Shown here piece by piece: positions 9,841 to 19,169 of a stretch of 64,000 nt of DNA. Location: positions 5,236,501 to 5,300,500 of the forward strand of contig NZ_CP045354.1 of NCBI RefSeq assembly GCF_009363435.1. The letters run 5' to 3'. The notes below the pieces were generated by a model, which saw only the letters and a list, made by a program, of their open reading frames with translations, did no database searches and was not told where the DNA came from. Position 1 is the first letter of the stretch, and each line of letters begins with the position of its first letter. Both the position numbers and the translations under genes were made by a program. The DNA comes from Labrenzia sp. THAF82. Lineage in GTDB: Bacteria > Pseudomonadota > Alphaproteobacteria > Rhizobiales > Stappiaceae.

Positions 9841-11627
9841 TATTCTGCCGGTTCGTCGTGTTCGTCAGAGACAGTTTTTCGCGGGGTGACCTTATGCAGA
9901 CGGTCCATCCCGGCATACATGCCTTCCGTCAGCTGCATGGCCAGCCGTTCTTCATCCCGGTGCCGCACATCTTCCTCGATCTGATCAATCCGATCGAGAG
10001 GTGTCCCGAGCGCTTCCAGAGCCGCTCTGCCGAACACGACACTCGACTCGAAGGTCTCACGGATCTGAAAGTCGACGCCGCGTTTTGTAAGATCCAGAGC
10101 ATGTGCACGGTCGGTTGCGCGACAGAAAATCAGCACTTCAGGGAAGTCTTTCCGAATAAGATCGATTGCCTTGCCCATCACCTTGTCGTTTTCAATGCAC
10201 ATGGCAATCAACGCGGCTTTGCCGGCGCCAGCAGCACTCAAGACGTCTGCACGTGTCGCATCTCCGTAATAGACTTTGTAGCCCTGCTTGCGGGCGTAAT
10301 CGATACGGTCGGGCCGATTGTCGATCGCTGTAATCTCAAGACCTTCGGATGTTAGGATCTGAGCGGCAACCATCCCAAATCGGCCAAAACCGACAACGAG
10401 AACCGTCGGTGTGGCCTCCTCGAAGGTTTCAATTGACGGGTTTTCAACACCCTTCGCCTTGGCTCGGGCCGCAAGTTTGTCGAGACCTAGACAGGCCACT
10501 GGCGTGAGCAGCATCGTCAGGATCACGATGGCATTCAGAAGGTTTGCCGTTTGATAGTCCAGAAGGGCGTTGCTGACGGCAGCCGTGAATAGAACGAAAG
10601 CAAATTCACCACCCTGGGGCAGCGTCACAGCTATGCGCATTGCATCGGAGTTTGGTGATCCGGTGCCTCGGGACAGACCCCAGAGGAACAAGCCCTTGAT
10701 GCCCATGACGAGTAGGACCCCAACGGCCAAGATGACCCAATTCTCCATGACAAGATAAACGTCGAGCGACATACCGACCGCCACGAAGAACAATCCCATC
10801 AGCAATGAGCGGAACGGCTCAATATCAGCTTCGAGTGTGTGCCTGAAACTTGATTCGGCAAGAAGCACGCCTGCCAGAAATGCACCGAGCGCCATAGACA
10901 GGCCGACGGTATGCATGATCCCCGCACTGCCCAGGGCAACCAGAAGCGCAGCCGTCAACATGACTTCGCGCGCGCGGCTGGCCGCGAGAAACAGGAATAT
11001 CGGTGAGATCAGATACCGGCCTGTGAGAATAACCGCGGCCACGGCAGCCAGAACGAGAATGATCTCCCTGAATATCTGGGCTGCCGTCGATGGCCCCTCG
11101 CCCGGCGCCAATATGGCCACCATTGCCAAAAGAGGGACGATCGCAATGTCCTGCATGAGCAGGATGCCGAAAGCTCGTTGGCCATAGCTTGATGATAATT
11201 GTCCACGCTCCTGCAGGATTTGCAAAGCAAAGGCTGTTGAAGACAGCGCCAATCCAAATCCTGCGACAAGGGAAGTGGAGAACGAGACCCCCGAAATCAG
11301 ACCAACGCCCAACAAGGTCAGACCGGTGAGCATCACCTGGGCGGACCCAAGACCAAATATATCGCGCTTCATTCGCCAGAGTTTTTGAGGGTCGAGTTCC
11401 AGGCCGATGACAAAGAGCAGCAAGACAACGCCTAGCTCGGCCACATGAAGAACGTCTTCTCCAGAACCCAGAAGTTGAAGTCCATGCGGCCCGATCGCTG
11501 CACCGGCGGCCAGGTAGCCAACCACCGAACCCAGTCCCAGCCGTTTTGCAATCGGAACGGCTACAACTGTCGCAGCCAGAAACACGATAGATTCAGCAAA
11601 AAACGGAGGTGCTGCCTCGCTGGCCAT
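9840..11627 (-). CDS. monovalent cation:proton antiporter-2 (CPA2), Kef type
   Basis: A 595-residue Kef-type potassium/proton antiporter of the inner membrane. About twelve transmembrane helices (residues ~5-390) with motifs VIGLELDP and GAFLAGVLLAESSFRH are followed by a TrkA-N/RCK nucleotide-binding domain starting near residue 409 (VLVVGFGRFGMVAAQIL). Kef proteins export K+ during electrophile stress; no glutathione-linked ancillary KefF/KefG gene is next to it. The ATG at 11627 has an AGGAG ribosome-binding site. Confidence 0.93.
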   Translation of the reverse strand: MASEAAPPFFAESIVFLAATVVAVPIAKRLGLGSVVGYLAAGAAIGPHGLQLLGSGEDVLHVAELGVVLLLFVIGLELDPQKLWRMKRDIFGLGSAQVMLTGLTLLGVGLISGVSFSTSLVAGFGLALSSTAFALQILQERGQLSSSYGQRAFGILLMQDIAIVPLLAMVAILAPGEGPSTAAQIFREIILVLAAVAAVILTGRYLISPIFLFLAASRAREVMLTAALLVALGSAGIMHTVGLSMALGAFLAGVLLAESSFRHTLEADIEPFRSLLMGLFFVAVGMSLDVYLVMENWVILAVGVLLVMGIKGLFLWGLSRGTGSPNSDAMRIAVTLPQGGEFAFVLFTAAVSNALLDYQTANLLNAIVILTMLLTPVACLGLDKLAARAKAKGVENPSIETFEEATPTVLVVGFGRFGMVAAQILTSEGLEITAIDNRPDRIDYARKQGYKVYYGDATRADVLSAAGAGKAALIAMCIENDKVMGKAIDLIRKDFPEVLIFCRATDRAHALDLTKRGVDFQIRETFESSVVFGRAALEALGTPLDRIDQIEEDVRHRDEERLAMQLTEGMYAGMDRLHKVTPRKTVSDEHDEPAE

Positions 11628-11931
11628 TCTTTCTCCTAAACCGGATTGCGGCGACCGGAATCAGTTAAACTGTGATGACAATTTTAACTGTAGCAAATTT
11701 GCAGGCTTTAACCTGTCTCAAAATGGCTGCAATACAGGTTATTGCTTCGCTTTTTCTGCCACAGAACGATGCGTCGACCTCAGCTTTCGACAAAGCGCTA
11801 TTTCAATGCGCGCTGCGCCAGGAGCCCGGTAACGCGGCAGGCGCGGCAATTTCGCGGTCAGGGAGGCCATGTCAACAACGCAGAACCGCCTCCACGCTTT
11901 CGAGAAAACCACTCAGTTTGCGTCGCCGACG
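11628..11931. other. gap between kef-type and HAD genes
   Basis: About 300 bp downstream of the HAD gene and upstream of the antiporter. The stretch 11660-11760 is relatively AT-rich and probably contains the antiporter promoter. I see no gene with family-like features in either strand. Confidence 0.45.
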
Positions 11932-12546
11932 TCAGATCAACTTGTGGTCCAAGAGAAAAGCCTCCAGCGCCCCACACGATGAATAATGGTGTCCGATGAG
12001 GCCGGCCTCTTCAGCCCCGGAAACGTTTTCCAACTTGTCGTCAACAAAGACGCAGCGGCCCGGTTCGTAGCCATATTTTTCACAAATGGCCCGGTAGATC
12101 CGCGGATCAGGCTTTCGCAGTCTGAATTCTGCAGAAACGTGGGCTTTGCTGCCGAAGATTTCGAACGCTTCGGGTGCACAAACGGGAAGCGCCGCTTTCA
12201 GCATCATTCCATTGTTCGTCAGAAGCGCGGTGTCGGCTTTGGCGGTGATCCGTTTTACCAACGAAAGCACATCCGGTCTCGGCCGCATCATCCGACGCCG
12301 GACATCGCACCAGGTGTCAAAGTCGATCGGATAACCGAGCAATTGGCCATATTGTGCCAGATAGGCTTCGGCAGTTCCCGGTTGACCAGCCTCTGCGGCT
12401 TCTTCGTGAGGTCCACCCCAGACCGCTGCATCGATTTCAGCAGCCGGCCTCCCGGTTAACTGCTCGAGTAAATCAAGCCGCGTTTGATGACGATAGTCAT
12501 AGAGAACCTCATCCATGTCGAAGACAACGAATGCGACGCCCGGCAC
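11932..12546 (-). CDS. HAD family hydrolase (subfamily IA)
   Basis: A 204-residue haloacid dehalogenase-superfamily phosphatase. Motif I FDMDEVLYDY (nucleophile Asp and acid/base Asp), motif II LLTNNG, a Lys in FRLRKPDP and motif IV VFVDDKLENV are all present, as in HAD-IA phosphatases acting on small phosphorylated metabolites; the substrate cannot be predicted. Translation starts with GTG at 12546 behind a GGAGG. It begins 15 bp after tldD ends and probably shares its transcript. Confidence 0.88.
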   Translation of the reverse strand: MPGVAFVVFDMDEVLYDYRHQTRLDLLEQLTGRPAAEIDAAVWGGPHEEAAEAGQPGTAEAYLAQYGQLLGYPIDFDTWCDVRRRMMRPRPDVLSLVKRITAKADTALLTNNGMMLKAALPVCAPEAFEIFGSKAHVSAEFRLRKPDPRIYRAICEKYGYEPGRCVFVDDKLENVSGAEEAGLIGHHYSSCGALEAFLLDHKLI

Positions 12547-12560
12547 CTTAAACCTCCGGG

Positions 12561-13985
12561 TCAGACTGCTGTTCCACCGACCGTCATTTCATTGATGCGC
12601 ATGGATGGCTGGCCAACACCGACCGGTACGCCTTGCCCTTGCTTTCCGCAAGTGCCCATGCCCGGATCAAGTTTCATGTCATTGCCAATCATGGAAACGC
12701 GTGTCAGCGCGTCCGGGCCGTTGCCGATTAGCATTGCCCCTTTCAGAGGTGCGCCGACCTTGCCGTTTTCGACTCGGTAAGCCTCTGTACAGGAAAAGAC
12801 GAATTTGCCTGACGTGATATCCACCTGACCACCGCCGAACGAGACTGCGTAGATACCATCCTTCACAGAACTCAGGATCTCTTCCGGGTCCTTGTCGCCA
12901 GCCATCATCACTGTGTTGGTCATACGCGGCATTGGAATATGAGCGTAAGATTGACGCCGGCCGTTGCCTGTGGGTTCCATTCCCATCAACCGTGCATTCT
13001 GACGGTCTTGCATGTAACCCTTCAAGATGCCGTCTTCGATCAGAACAGTACGGCTGGCAGGTGTTCCCTCGTCGTCCACGCTCAACGAACCGCGGCGGTC
13101 CGGTATGGTGCCGTCATCGACGATCGTGACACCGGGAGACGCAACCCTTTCGCCCATGAGCCCGGCAAACGCCGACGTTTTCTTTCGGTTGAAATCACCT
13201 TCCAAACCATGACCGACGGCCTCGTGGAGCAAAATACCCGGCCAACCCGGACCAAGCACGACATCGAGCGTGCCTGCCGGTGCCGGTACAGCCTCCAGGT
13301 TCACCAGGGCCTGACGCAAGGCTTCGTCCACGCCACCCTGCCAGTTTTCCGTCGTGATAAACCGGTCGAAACCTTCGCGGCCACCGCATCCAAACGAGCC
13401 GCTTTCCTGTCGGTCGTCATTTCCCGCGACAACGGATATGCTCAAGCGCACCATCGGGCGGACATCACGGACAAGATGACCATCGGCCCGCAGGATCTCA
13501 ACAACCTGCCAGGACCCGGCAAGCGATGCTGTCACCTGGCGCACACGCGGGTCGACGGATCGCGCGTATGCGTCTATCTCCTGCAGCAGCTTGACCTTGT
13601 CTTCAAAGCTCGGGCCACCAAGCGGGTTGGCGTCAGAATAAAGCGACACATTTGTTCTTGCTGGAGCCGCAGCATAGCTGCCTGAATACCCCTTTTTGAC
13701 GGCACTTACCGCGTCGACCGCACGCTTTAACGCGCCTTCGGATATGTCTCCAGCATGGGCATATCCCGCCGCTTCTCCGGCAACTGCTCTGAGGCCGAAC
13801 CCCTGAGCCGTATCATAATTGGCTCCCTTGAGGCGGCCGTTGTCGAACACCAGCCCTTCCGTCTGCCGGTATTCCACAAACAGCTCACCGTCATCCGCCC
13901 CGTCCAAGGCGTCCTTGGTGAGGCGTTTGGCTGTTTCCAGCCCAAGACCTGACGATTCAATGAGATCTGCCGTGGAAATGGTCAT
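12561..13985 (-). CDS. tldD: metalloprotease TldD
   Basis: A 474-residue TldD, the catalytic half of the TldD-TldE heterodimeric zinc protease that degrades unfolded peptides and matures some modified peptides (known for microcin B17 in E. coli). The zinc motif HEAVGHGLEGDF contains the HExxH, and the C-terminal domain with CGKQGQGVPVGVGQPS is typical. The frame is open to 14084, but ATG 13985 with AGGAAAC gives the normal length. The partner tldE/pmbA gene lies 5 kb away at 19156-20499. Confidence 0.96.
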   Translation of the reverse strand: MTISTADLIESSGLGLETAKRLTKDALDGADDGELFVEYRQTEGLVFDNGRLKGANYDTAQGFGLRAVAGEAAGYAHAGDISEGALKRAVDAVSAVKKGYSGSYAAAPARTNVSLYSDANPLGGPSFEDKVKLLQEIDAYARSVDPRVRQVTASLAGSWQVVEILRADGHLVRDVRPMVRLSISVVAGNDDRQESGSFGCGGREGFDRFITTENWQGGVDEALRQALVNLEAVPAPAGTLDVVLGPGWPGILLHEAVGHGLEGDFNRKKTSAFAGLMGERVASPGVTIVDDGTIPDRRGSLSVDDEGTPASRTVLIEDGILKGYMQDRQNARLMGMEPTGNGRRQSYAHIPMPRMTNTVMMAGDKDPEEILSSVKDGIYAVSFGGGQVDITSGKFVFSCTEAYRVENGKVGAPLKGAMLIGNGPDALTRVSMIGNDMKLDPGMGTCGKQGQGVPVGVGQPSMRINEMTVGGTAV

Positions 13986-14262
13986 TGTTGTTTCCTGCAT
14001 AGTCGTTTGAGGCCGTTGCCTTTCCGGCGGCATTTCCACCGTCATGCAAGGCGTTACCCCCAACATAGGGTTTTTGGCACGCAATTCACCCTGAATTCCT
14101 CGAAATCCACTTGCGAGATTTTAAACTTGAATTTAAAATTCACCTTTAAGGATTCTTCGCATCCTCAGTCAGCCTGACCGCTTCAGAAACGGCCTCGCCA
14201 GCTCTCTCTCAAAATTTCATCATACAAATTCGCGCTTGTCGCGAAAAGGAAGACGTTTGCGC

Positions 14263-14490
14263 ATGCCCAAGCGACCCAAGGATCTCGTCGGCGAGACCTA
14301 CAGTTCTTTTCATGTTCTAGCTGCCAAGCGTGGCGACGGACTGCATCCACTCATTCTTCAAGCGCTCAGCAAATCGGGAAATGTTGCGGGCCCTCCCCGT
14401 CCCTCCGAACGAACCGACGACATGGTGGTGTCCGTTGACTTCAGACTGTCCGGGTCATCGGCCTTGAAAAACGGCAAGGCAGCCTCATGA
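14263..14490 (+). CDS. small hypothetical protein, first of an overlapping pair
   Basis: A 75-residue protein starting MPKRPKDLVGETYSSFHVLA, basic at the N-terminus, with no cysteine and no membrane segment. I do not recognise the family. A TTG at 14236 would add nine basic residues; ATG 14263 is preferred, with AAGGAAG about nine bases before it. Its stop overlaps the start of the next gene by ATGA, which supports both being translated. It is divergent from tldD. Confidence 0.55.
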   Translation: MPKRPKDLVGETYSSFHVLAAKRGDGLHPLILQALSKSGNVAGPPRPSERTDDMVVSVDFRLSGSSALKNGKAAS

Positions 14491-14714
14491 AGTCAGTACT
14501 CATCGCGATGCATCTGGTTGCCTGTGAGCCAGAGCTGCTGATTTGTCAGGACGTTTCGGTGGAAGCAAAACGCTGGCAGGACATGGAAACCTGTCAGAAC
14601 GATCGTGGCCACGAAATGCAAAAAGCACAGGAAATATTGCCGGAATGGGCTGTGGTGATGTCCCGCTGCCGATATCTCATTGGAAGAGACCGTCGTACCA
14701 CGCCGATGTTCTGA
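14487..14714 (+). CDS. small cysteine-containing hypothetical protein, second of the pair
   Basis: A 75-residue protein with four cysteines (about positions 13, 20, 36 and 61) and the N-terminus MKSVLIAMHLVACEPELLIC. The short hydrophobic start is not a clear signal peptide. It overlaps the upstream gene by ATGA, so the two are probably translationally coupled. Short Cys-containing proteins of this style seem widespread in related bacteria, but I know of no function. Confidence 0.55.
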   Translation: MKSVLIAMHLVACEPELLICQDVSVEAKRWQDMETCQNDRGHEMQKAQEILPEWAVVMSRCRYLIGRDRRTTPMF

Positions 14715-14812
14715 TGCCGTCAAAGCGAACAAAGCCGTGACTTGCCCTTGGTGGTCGATCTACCGTACAAGTCTTCCGGCACACTTGACCTTGCAACACA
14801 GCAGCAGACGCA

Positions 14813-15028
14813 ATGATGAACCGTTACGAAAATCCGCGCATTCCAAGCGAGGCCCGCGTCCGATACCTGGATGGCGACTACCAAGTGGAAACACCCGGCA
14901 CATTCGTGCGATGCGCTGTGACCGGTACGGCAATTCCGCTTGATGAGTTGAAATACTGGTCCGTAGACCGGCAGGAAGCCTATGTAGATGCCAAAGCTTC
15001 CATGAAACGGTATCTGGAAACGCGCTAG
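14813..15028 (+). CDS. DUF2093 family protein
   Basis: A 71-residue soluble protein of the DUF2093 family, with RYLDGDYQVETPGTFVRC, AVTGTAIPLDELKYW and WSVDRQEAYVDA typical of it. It is commonly placed next to lpxK in Hyphomicrobiales, as here, where the two genes are convergent with 15 bp between their stops. The function is unknown. Two adjacent ATG codons (14813 and 14816) are possible starts. Confidence 0.85.
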   Translation: MMNRYENPRIPSEARVRYLDGDYQVETPGTFVRCAVTGTAIPLDELKYWSVDRQEAYVDAKASMKRYLETR

Positions 15029-15043
15029 ACGCGCAGACCTCGC

Positions 15044-16066
15044 TCAGGTCTTGAAGCTCCGCAGTCGCAATTTTTCACGGATCAGGTTCATCAACCGGTC
15101 CTCGTCGTCGATGTCCATGCGCACATCCACGACGATTGCGGTCGATGCGATCCAGTGAAAGAGCTCCCCTTCAGTCGTCTCCAGTCTCGCCATGTCTTTG
15201 GACGTGGTAACGAGCTGTAGTCCTTCCTCTTCGGCTTCAGTCAGCAAAGTTCTGACATCCGCCTGGCTATAGAGGTGGTGGTCTGCAAAGGCCCGCGCTT
15301 TCTTCACCTGGTAACCGAGGCCTTTCAACGCATCGAAAAACTTTTGCGGTCGGCCTATCCCGGCAAAAGCAAAGAGCTTCTGACCTTCAAGTGCCTTGTC
15401 CTTTTGAGCGCGAATATGCGCGTGCAGAATCGGCAAGCCTTTGCGACCTGCCAGATGAATGGCGGTTTCCGCTTCGTTTCCGTCCCCAACCAGAACAAGG
15501 CAATCGGCTTTCAGGATCTGCCTGTCCGCCGGGGCCCGCAAGGGACCTGCAGGCAAACAGCGGCCGTTCCCGAAGCCAACGGTGCAATCCACCAGTATCA
15601 GGCTCAAATCCTTTTTGAGTGTAGGGTTCTGAAACCCGTCGTCCATCAGAAGAACATCGATTGACTGCTCTTCGGCCAGCCTTGCCCCTTGCGGACGGAT
15701 TGCCGAAACGACCGTCGAACCGTGACGGGCAAGGAGCAGAGCTTCGTCGCCAACCTCTGCAGCATCATGCAGATCAGGATCTACCAAAACTGGCCCTTTG
15801 GTGCTACCGCCATACCCACGCAACAGAAAGCCAGGCGTATAGCCTTCCTCGCGCAGCCGAAAAGCCAACTCGATTGCGAACGGAGTTTTCCCGGTGCCAC
15901 CGACTACGAAATTACCGATACAAATGACGGGCAGTCGGCTCTCCGCTTTCGGCTTGGCCAACATGCGCCTACCCGCAACAAGACCGTAAATCCAGCCAAA
16001 AGGCGCCAGAAGAGCGCCGGCAACAGAGAACCCTTGTTGCCACCAGAAGTCGGGCGCTTTGCTCAC
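15044..16066 (-). CDS. lpxK: tetraacyldisaccharide 4'-kinase
   Basis: A 340-residue LpxK, the inner-membrane kinase that phosphorylates the 4' position of the lipid A disaccharide. One N-terminal membrane-associated helix (about residues 12-30) precedes the P-loop VGGTGKTPFAIELA near residue 56. MDDGFQN and the C-terminal kinase core follow. The GTG start overlaps the waaA stop (GTGA), so the two are translationally coupled. It is the last gene of the lipid A operon. Confidence 0.95.
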   Translation of the reverse strand: MSKAPDFWWQQGFSVAGALLAPFGWIYGLVAGRRMLAKPKAESRLPVICIGNFVVGGTGKTPFAIELAFRLREEGYTPGFLLRGYGGSTKGPVLVDPDLHDAAEVGDEALLLARHGSTVVSAIRPQGARLAEEQSIDVLLMDDGFQNPTLKKDLSLILVDCTVGFGNGRCLPAGPLRAPADRQILKADCLVLVGDGNEAETAIHLAGRKGLPILHAHIRAQKDKALEGQKLFAFAGIGRPQKFFDALKGLGYQVKKARAFADHHLYSQADVRTLLTEAEEEGLQLVTTSKDMARLETTEGELFHWIASTAIVVDVRMDIDDEDRLMNLIREKLRLRSFKT

Positions 16067-17361
16067 GCCGCACCTCCCGCTGCGTCCGTCGATTTCAAGT
16101 AGGGTTTTAACGCTGCAAGCGTTTTGTCCAGAGCGCCCCGACCTGCCTCGACGAGTTCGCGTGCCCTTGTTGCCTGACGTTTGGCAGCTTCCGGATCTTT
16201 GAACAGAGCTTCGACACTTGCGCTCAAATTGTCTGGTGAAGACACTCTCAATGCCCCCTCATGTTTCCAGAAGTCTTTGTAGACAGCTCTCGCGTTGGAG
16301 ACCCTTGGGCCGGTCACGAGAGCCGATCCACACAATGCAGCCTCAACCGGATTGTGCCCGCCCGCTTCAGTATAGGAACCACCGAGAAATGTGACCGGGG
16401 CCAGTCGATAAAAAAGTCCCATCTCGCCGAGTGTATCGCCAAGATAGACTTGTGTTTCGGGCAAAATTTCTTCACCGGAGCTGCGGCGGGAAAAGGTCAG
16501 GCCCCTAACCTGCAACATTTCGCAGATCTGATCAGCTCGTTTAGGGTGCCTTGGGACAAGGATGAGAAGCAGATCGGAATTCGCGCGTCGAAGTTCATCA
16601 AATGCGTCCAATGCGTAATCATCTTCGCCGGGGTGGGTTAGCGCTGCCAGCCAGATCGGCCGTTGACCTGCTTGACCCTTCAATGTCCTGAAGGCGCTCT
16701 CATCAAGCGCTGGCTCTTCTGCATCGAATTTAAGATTGCCCGGCATCTCGACCTTACGGCAACCCAAATGCCGAAACCTTTCAGCGTCTGCCTCGCTCTG
16801 TGCCAAAACAAAGTCCAGGCACTGAAACAGATACCGGGCTACGCCGCGCAAAATCGACCAGTTCCGATGTGATTTGTCAGACAGACGACCATTCACGAGC
16901 AAAAAGGGAATGGGCCGGCGGCGCATTTCATCGAAAAGGCAGGGCCAGATCTCAGATTCAACCACCATGGCAAGGTCAGGTAGCCACTTGTCCAGAAAGC
17001 TTGCAATCGGCGCCGGTGCGTCGAAAGGCATGAATTGATGGTTCGCCCCGGCCGGCAAGCGCTTTTGTGCCAGTTCCGCAGCCGTAACCGTCACCGTGGT
17101 CAGCAGAACCTTGTTGCCGTCGCTGATCAAGGCATCGACCAAAGGCAGCACCGAGACGGTCTCGCCCACACTCGCAGCGTGAATCCAGACCAGTTTACCT
17201 TCTGGGCGGACAACATCCGCCTTGCCGAACCGTTCGCTCTTTCTCTCGGGGATTTCCTTTCCAGACCGACTGCGCAGCCAGAAAAGAACGTGGAACAAGG
17301 GGGTCAGGGCTGCCGCTAGAGCCCGATAGGCTGTCACAAGAACGGGACGCGGATCAGCCAT
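16063..17361 (-). CDS. waaA: 3-deoxy-D-manno-octulosonic acid (Kdo) transferase
   Basis: A 432-residue GT30 glycosyltransferase that adds Kdo to lipid IVA at the inner membrane. It has an N-terminal membrane anchor region, the N-domain motif HAASVGE, the C-domain motifs LAALTHPGED and LGGSYTEAGGHNPVEAA, all characteristic of WaaA/KdtA. The frame is open to 17388; ATG 17361 preceded by GGAAGG gives the common N-terminus. It overlaps the upstream acyltransferase gene by eight bases. Confidence 0.95.
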   Translation of the reverse strand: MADPRPVLVTAYRALAAALTPLFHVLFWLRSRSGKEIPERKSERFGKADVVRPEGKLVWIHAASVGETVSVLPLVDALISDGNKVLLTTVTVTAAELAQKRLPAGANHQFMPFDAPAPIASFLDKWLPDLAMVVESEIWPCLFDEMRRRPIPFLLVNGRLSDKSHRNWSILRGVARYLFQCLDFVLAQSEADAERFRHLGCRKVEMPGNLKFDAEEPALDESAFRTLKGQAGQRPIWLAALTHPGEDDYALDAFDELRRANSDLLLILVPRHPKRADQICEMLQVRGLTFSRRSSGEEILPETQVYLGDTLGEMGLFYRLAPVTFLGGSYTEAGGHNPVEAALCGSALVTGPRVSNARAVYKDFWKHEGALRVSSPDNLSASVEALFKDPEAAKRQATRARELVEAGRGALDKTLAALKPYLKSTDAAGGAA

Positions 17362-18052
17362 CGGCCCTTCCGACAATCTCATAGGCACGTGTCGTCGCCT
17401 TGTTCAGCCCGTCCTCGACCTGTTGTCTGTAGGCCTCGAGCGCATCGTCCTCGATTTCCGACGGCACCCAGATCAGCTCGCTGGTTGCAATTGCGCCTCG
17501 CCCGAAAGGCAGGTTCACGCTGGCCTTGTCCCAACTGTTCAGTTCGATACTGCGACTGGTGGCAACCGCCACAGGCAGGATCGGCCTGCCCGAGTGTTTC
17601 GCCAGTTGAACGATGCCGACACCGGATTGGCGCGCAGGTCCCTTTGGCACGTCAGCAGTCATGGCTATGCTGAACCCGTCTTTCAAAGCCCGCAGAGCTT
17701 CGATAAATCCGCGCATGCCTCCGCGCTTCTTGATTTGGCGCGCGTTTCGGCCACCCGATGCCCTGATAAGACCAAGACCGAGTTTTCGAGCAGCGATCGC
17801 ATTCACTTCGCCGTCTGCGGATCTTGAAATCATGACCTTCGCCGGCCAGCTGGAAGGCTTGGCAAACGGCACCATGAAATGTTGACCGTGCCACATGGCA
17901 ACGATCACCGGCAGATCAGCTTCCGTTTCCTCATGTACGCCTTTCGGCTCAATCGTGAACCGGTTGGTGTGATAGACCAGCTTGAGATAACCGGCGAGCA
18001 CAGAACCGACTGCAGAGAGAACCCAAGGTTGACGGCCGAGGCGTTTGATCAT
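17354..18052 (-). CDS. lysophospholipid acyltransferase family protein (DUF374)
   Basis: A 232-residue DUF374 protein related to lysophospholipid and lipid A acyltransferases. It has an N-terminal hydrophobic helix, a WHGQHFMVPF block with the catalytic-type His, a TADVPKGPARQSGVG motif and a later LPVAVATSR. In alphaproteobacteria it is usually in the Kdo/lipid A operon, as here between DUF4170 and waaA, so a role in adding or remodelling lipid A acyl chains is an inference from position. Confidence 0.88.
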   Translation of the reverse strand: MIKRLGRQPWVLSAVGSVLAGYLKLVYHTNRFTIEPKGVHEETEADLPVIVAMWHGQHFMVPFAKPSSWPAKVMISRSADGEVNAIAARKLGLGLIRASGGRNARQIKKRGGMRGFIEALRALKDGFSIAMTADVPKGPARQSGVGIVQLAKHSGRPILPVAVATSRSIELNSWDKASVNLPFGRGAIATSELIWVPSEIEDDALEAYRQQVEDGLNKATTRAYEIVGRADG

Positions 18053-18078
18053 TTTTCTTGTCGCCTAAGAACGACCAA

Positions 18079-18318
18079 TCAGGCCGTTGTGTCCGGGTCC
18101 AGCAAGCGATGCAGGTGGACCACAAAATAGCGCATGTGCGCATTGTCGACCGTTGCCTGCGCCTTGGCCTTCCAGGCCTTGGAGGCTTCAGCATAGTTCG
18201 GGTAAATGCCGACGATATCCAATTCATCCAAATCCCGGAAGGTCAGTCCTTCAGGCGACTCCAGCTCACCGCCGAACACCAGATGCAGCAGCTGTTTGGG
18301 GCTGTCGGTCTCGCTCAT
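18079..18318 (-). CDS. DUF4170 family protein
   Basis: A 79-residue soluble protein of the DUF4170 family, with HLVFGGELESPEG, DIVGIYPNYAEASKAWK and YFVVHLHRLL. It is typically found in front of the DUF374/waaA pair in Hyphomicrobiales, and its function is unknown. ATG 18318 has GAGGAT four bases upstream, favouring it over the longer frame to 18345. It is 32 bp after cysQ and 26 bp before the acyltransferase gene. Confidence 0.85.
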   Translation of the reverse strand: MSETDSPKQLLHLVFGGELESPEGLTFRDLDELDIVGIYPNYAEASKAWKAKAQATVDNAHMRYFVVHLHRLLDPDTTA

Positions 18319-18350
18319 GGATATCCTCACTGTTTGTCGATGCAATCCGC

Positions 18351-19169
18351 TCAGGATCTGATCATTTCACCAAGAACCGCTCGAACCGGTTCGATCAGCG
18401 CTTCCGGTGCAGCAATCAATCCTGGATGTCCGGTCTTGGTCCGGTTGTAAACAAGGTTCCGGCCGGAAAGGTCGGTCAGCCTGCCGCCCGCTTCCTGCAC
18501 CAAAAGATCAGCTGCTGCAAGGTCCCAATCGCTTGGCCCGCCCCGTGCGGCGCCGACATCGACGCGTCCAGCTGCCACAATCGCCAGGCGATAGGCCAGC
18601 GAGCGCAGGATTTCCGTACCGCTAAATCCAGCCGCCATCACATCTTTGTTGGCAACAATCGAATGTGGCCCGGACAAGGTTGCCCCTTCAACACTCTGCT
18701 TCGGAGAAACGGAAATTTTTTCTCCATTCAAAGTGGTCCCGCCTCCGGCACGCGCGGCAAACAATTCGTTTCGGCGCGGACAAAAGACGACGCCAGCGGT
18801 CGGGCGCCCCTGTTCGACAACCGCCAGAGAGACCGTCCACTCGTCTCCACCTGCCAGAAATGCTCTTGTTCCGTCTATCGGATCGACAATGAAAGTCCGC
18901 TCGCAACCCAGACGGCTTTTGTCGTCTGCCGTTTCTTCCGAAAGCCAGCCATAGTCAGGCCGTGCTCCGCGCAATTCCTCGGCAAGCAACCTGTCAACTG
19001 CCAGATCCGCCTCAGACACTGGAGAGCGGTTGTTCCCTTTGAACCAGGTTTCAGGGTCGCATCCGAAATAGCTGAGCGCCAATTCTCCAGCCTTATGCGC
19101 CGCGTCTTCCAGAAGTCGCAGATCAAGGTCGAGCCAGGAGTGATTATTGCCCGTGTCAGCTTCCAGCAA
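18351..19169 (-). CDS. cysQ: 3'(2'),5'-bisphosphate nucleotidase / inositol monophosphatase family
   Basis: A 272-residue member of the inositol monophosphatase superfamily. The metal-binding motifs are complete: SEETADD, DPIDGTRAFLAGG and DWDLAAADLLVQEAGG. The sequence after DPIDGT (RAFLAGGDEW) favours CysQ, which removes the 3' phosphate from PAP formed in sulfate assimilation. It overlaps the end of the TldE gene by 14 bases and belongs to the same operon. Confidence 0.88.
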   Translation of the reverse strand: MLEADTGNNHSWLDLDLRLLEDAAHKAGELALSYFGCDPETWFKGNNRSPVSEADLAVDRLLAEELRGARPDYGWLSEETADDKSRLGCERTFIVDPIDGTRAFLAGGDEWTVSLAVVEQGRPTAGVVFCPRRNELFAARAGGGTTLNGEKISVSPKQSVEGATLSGPHSIVANKDVMAAGFSGTEILRSLAYRLAIVAAGRVDVGAARGGPSDWDLAAADLLVQEAGGRLTDLSGRNLVYNRTKTGHPGLIAAPEALIEPVRAVLGEMIRS

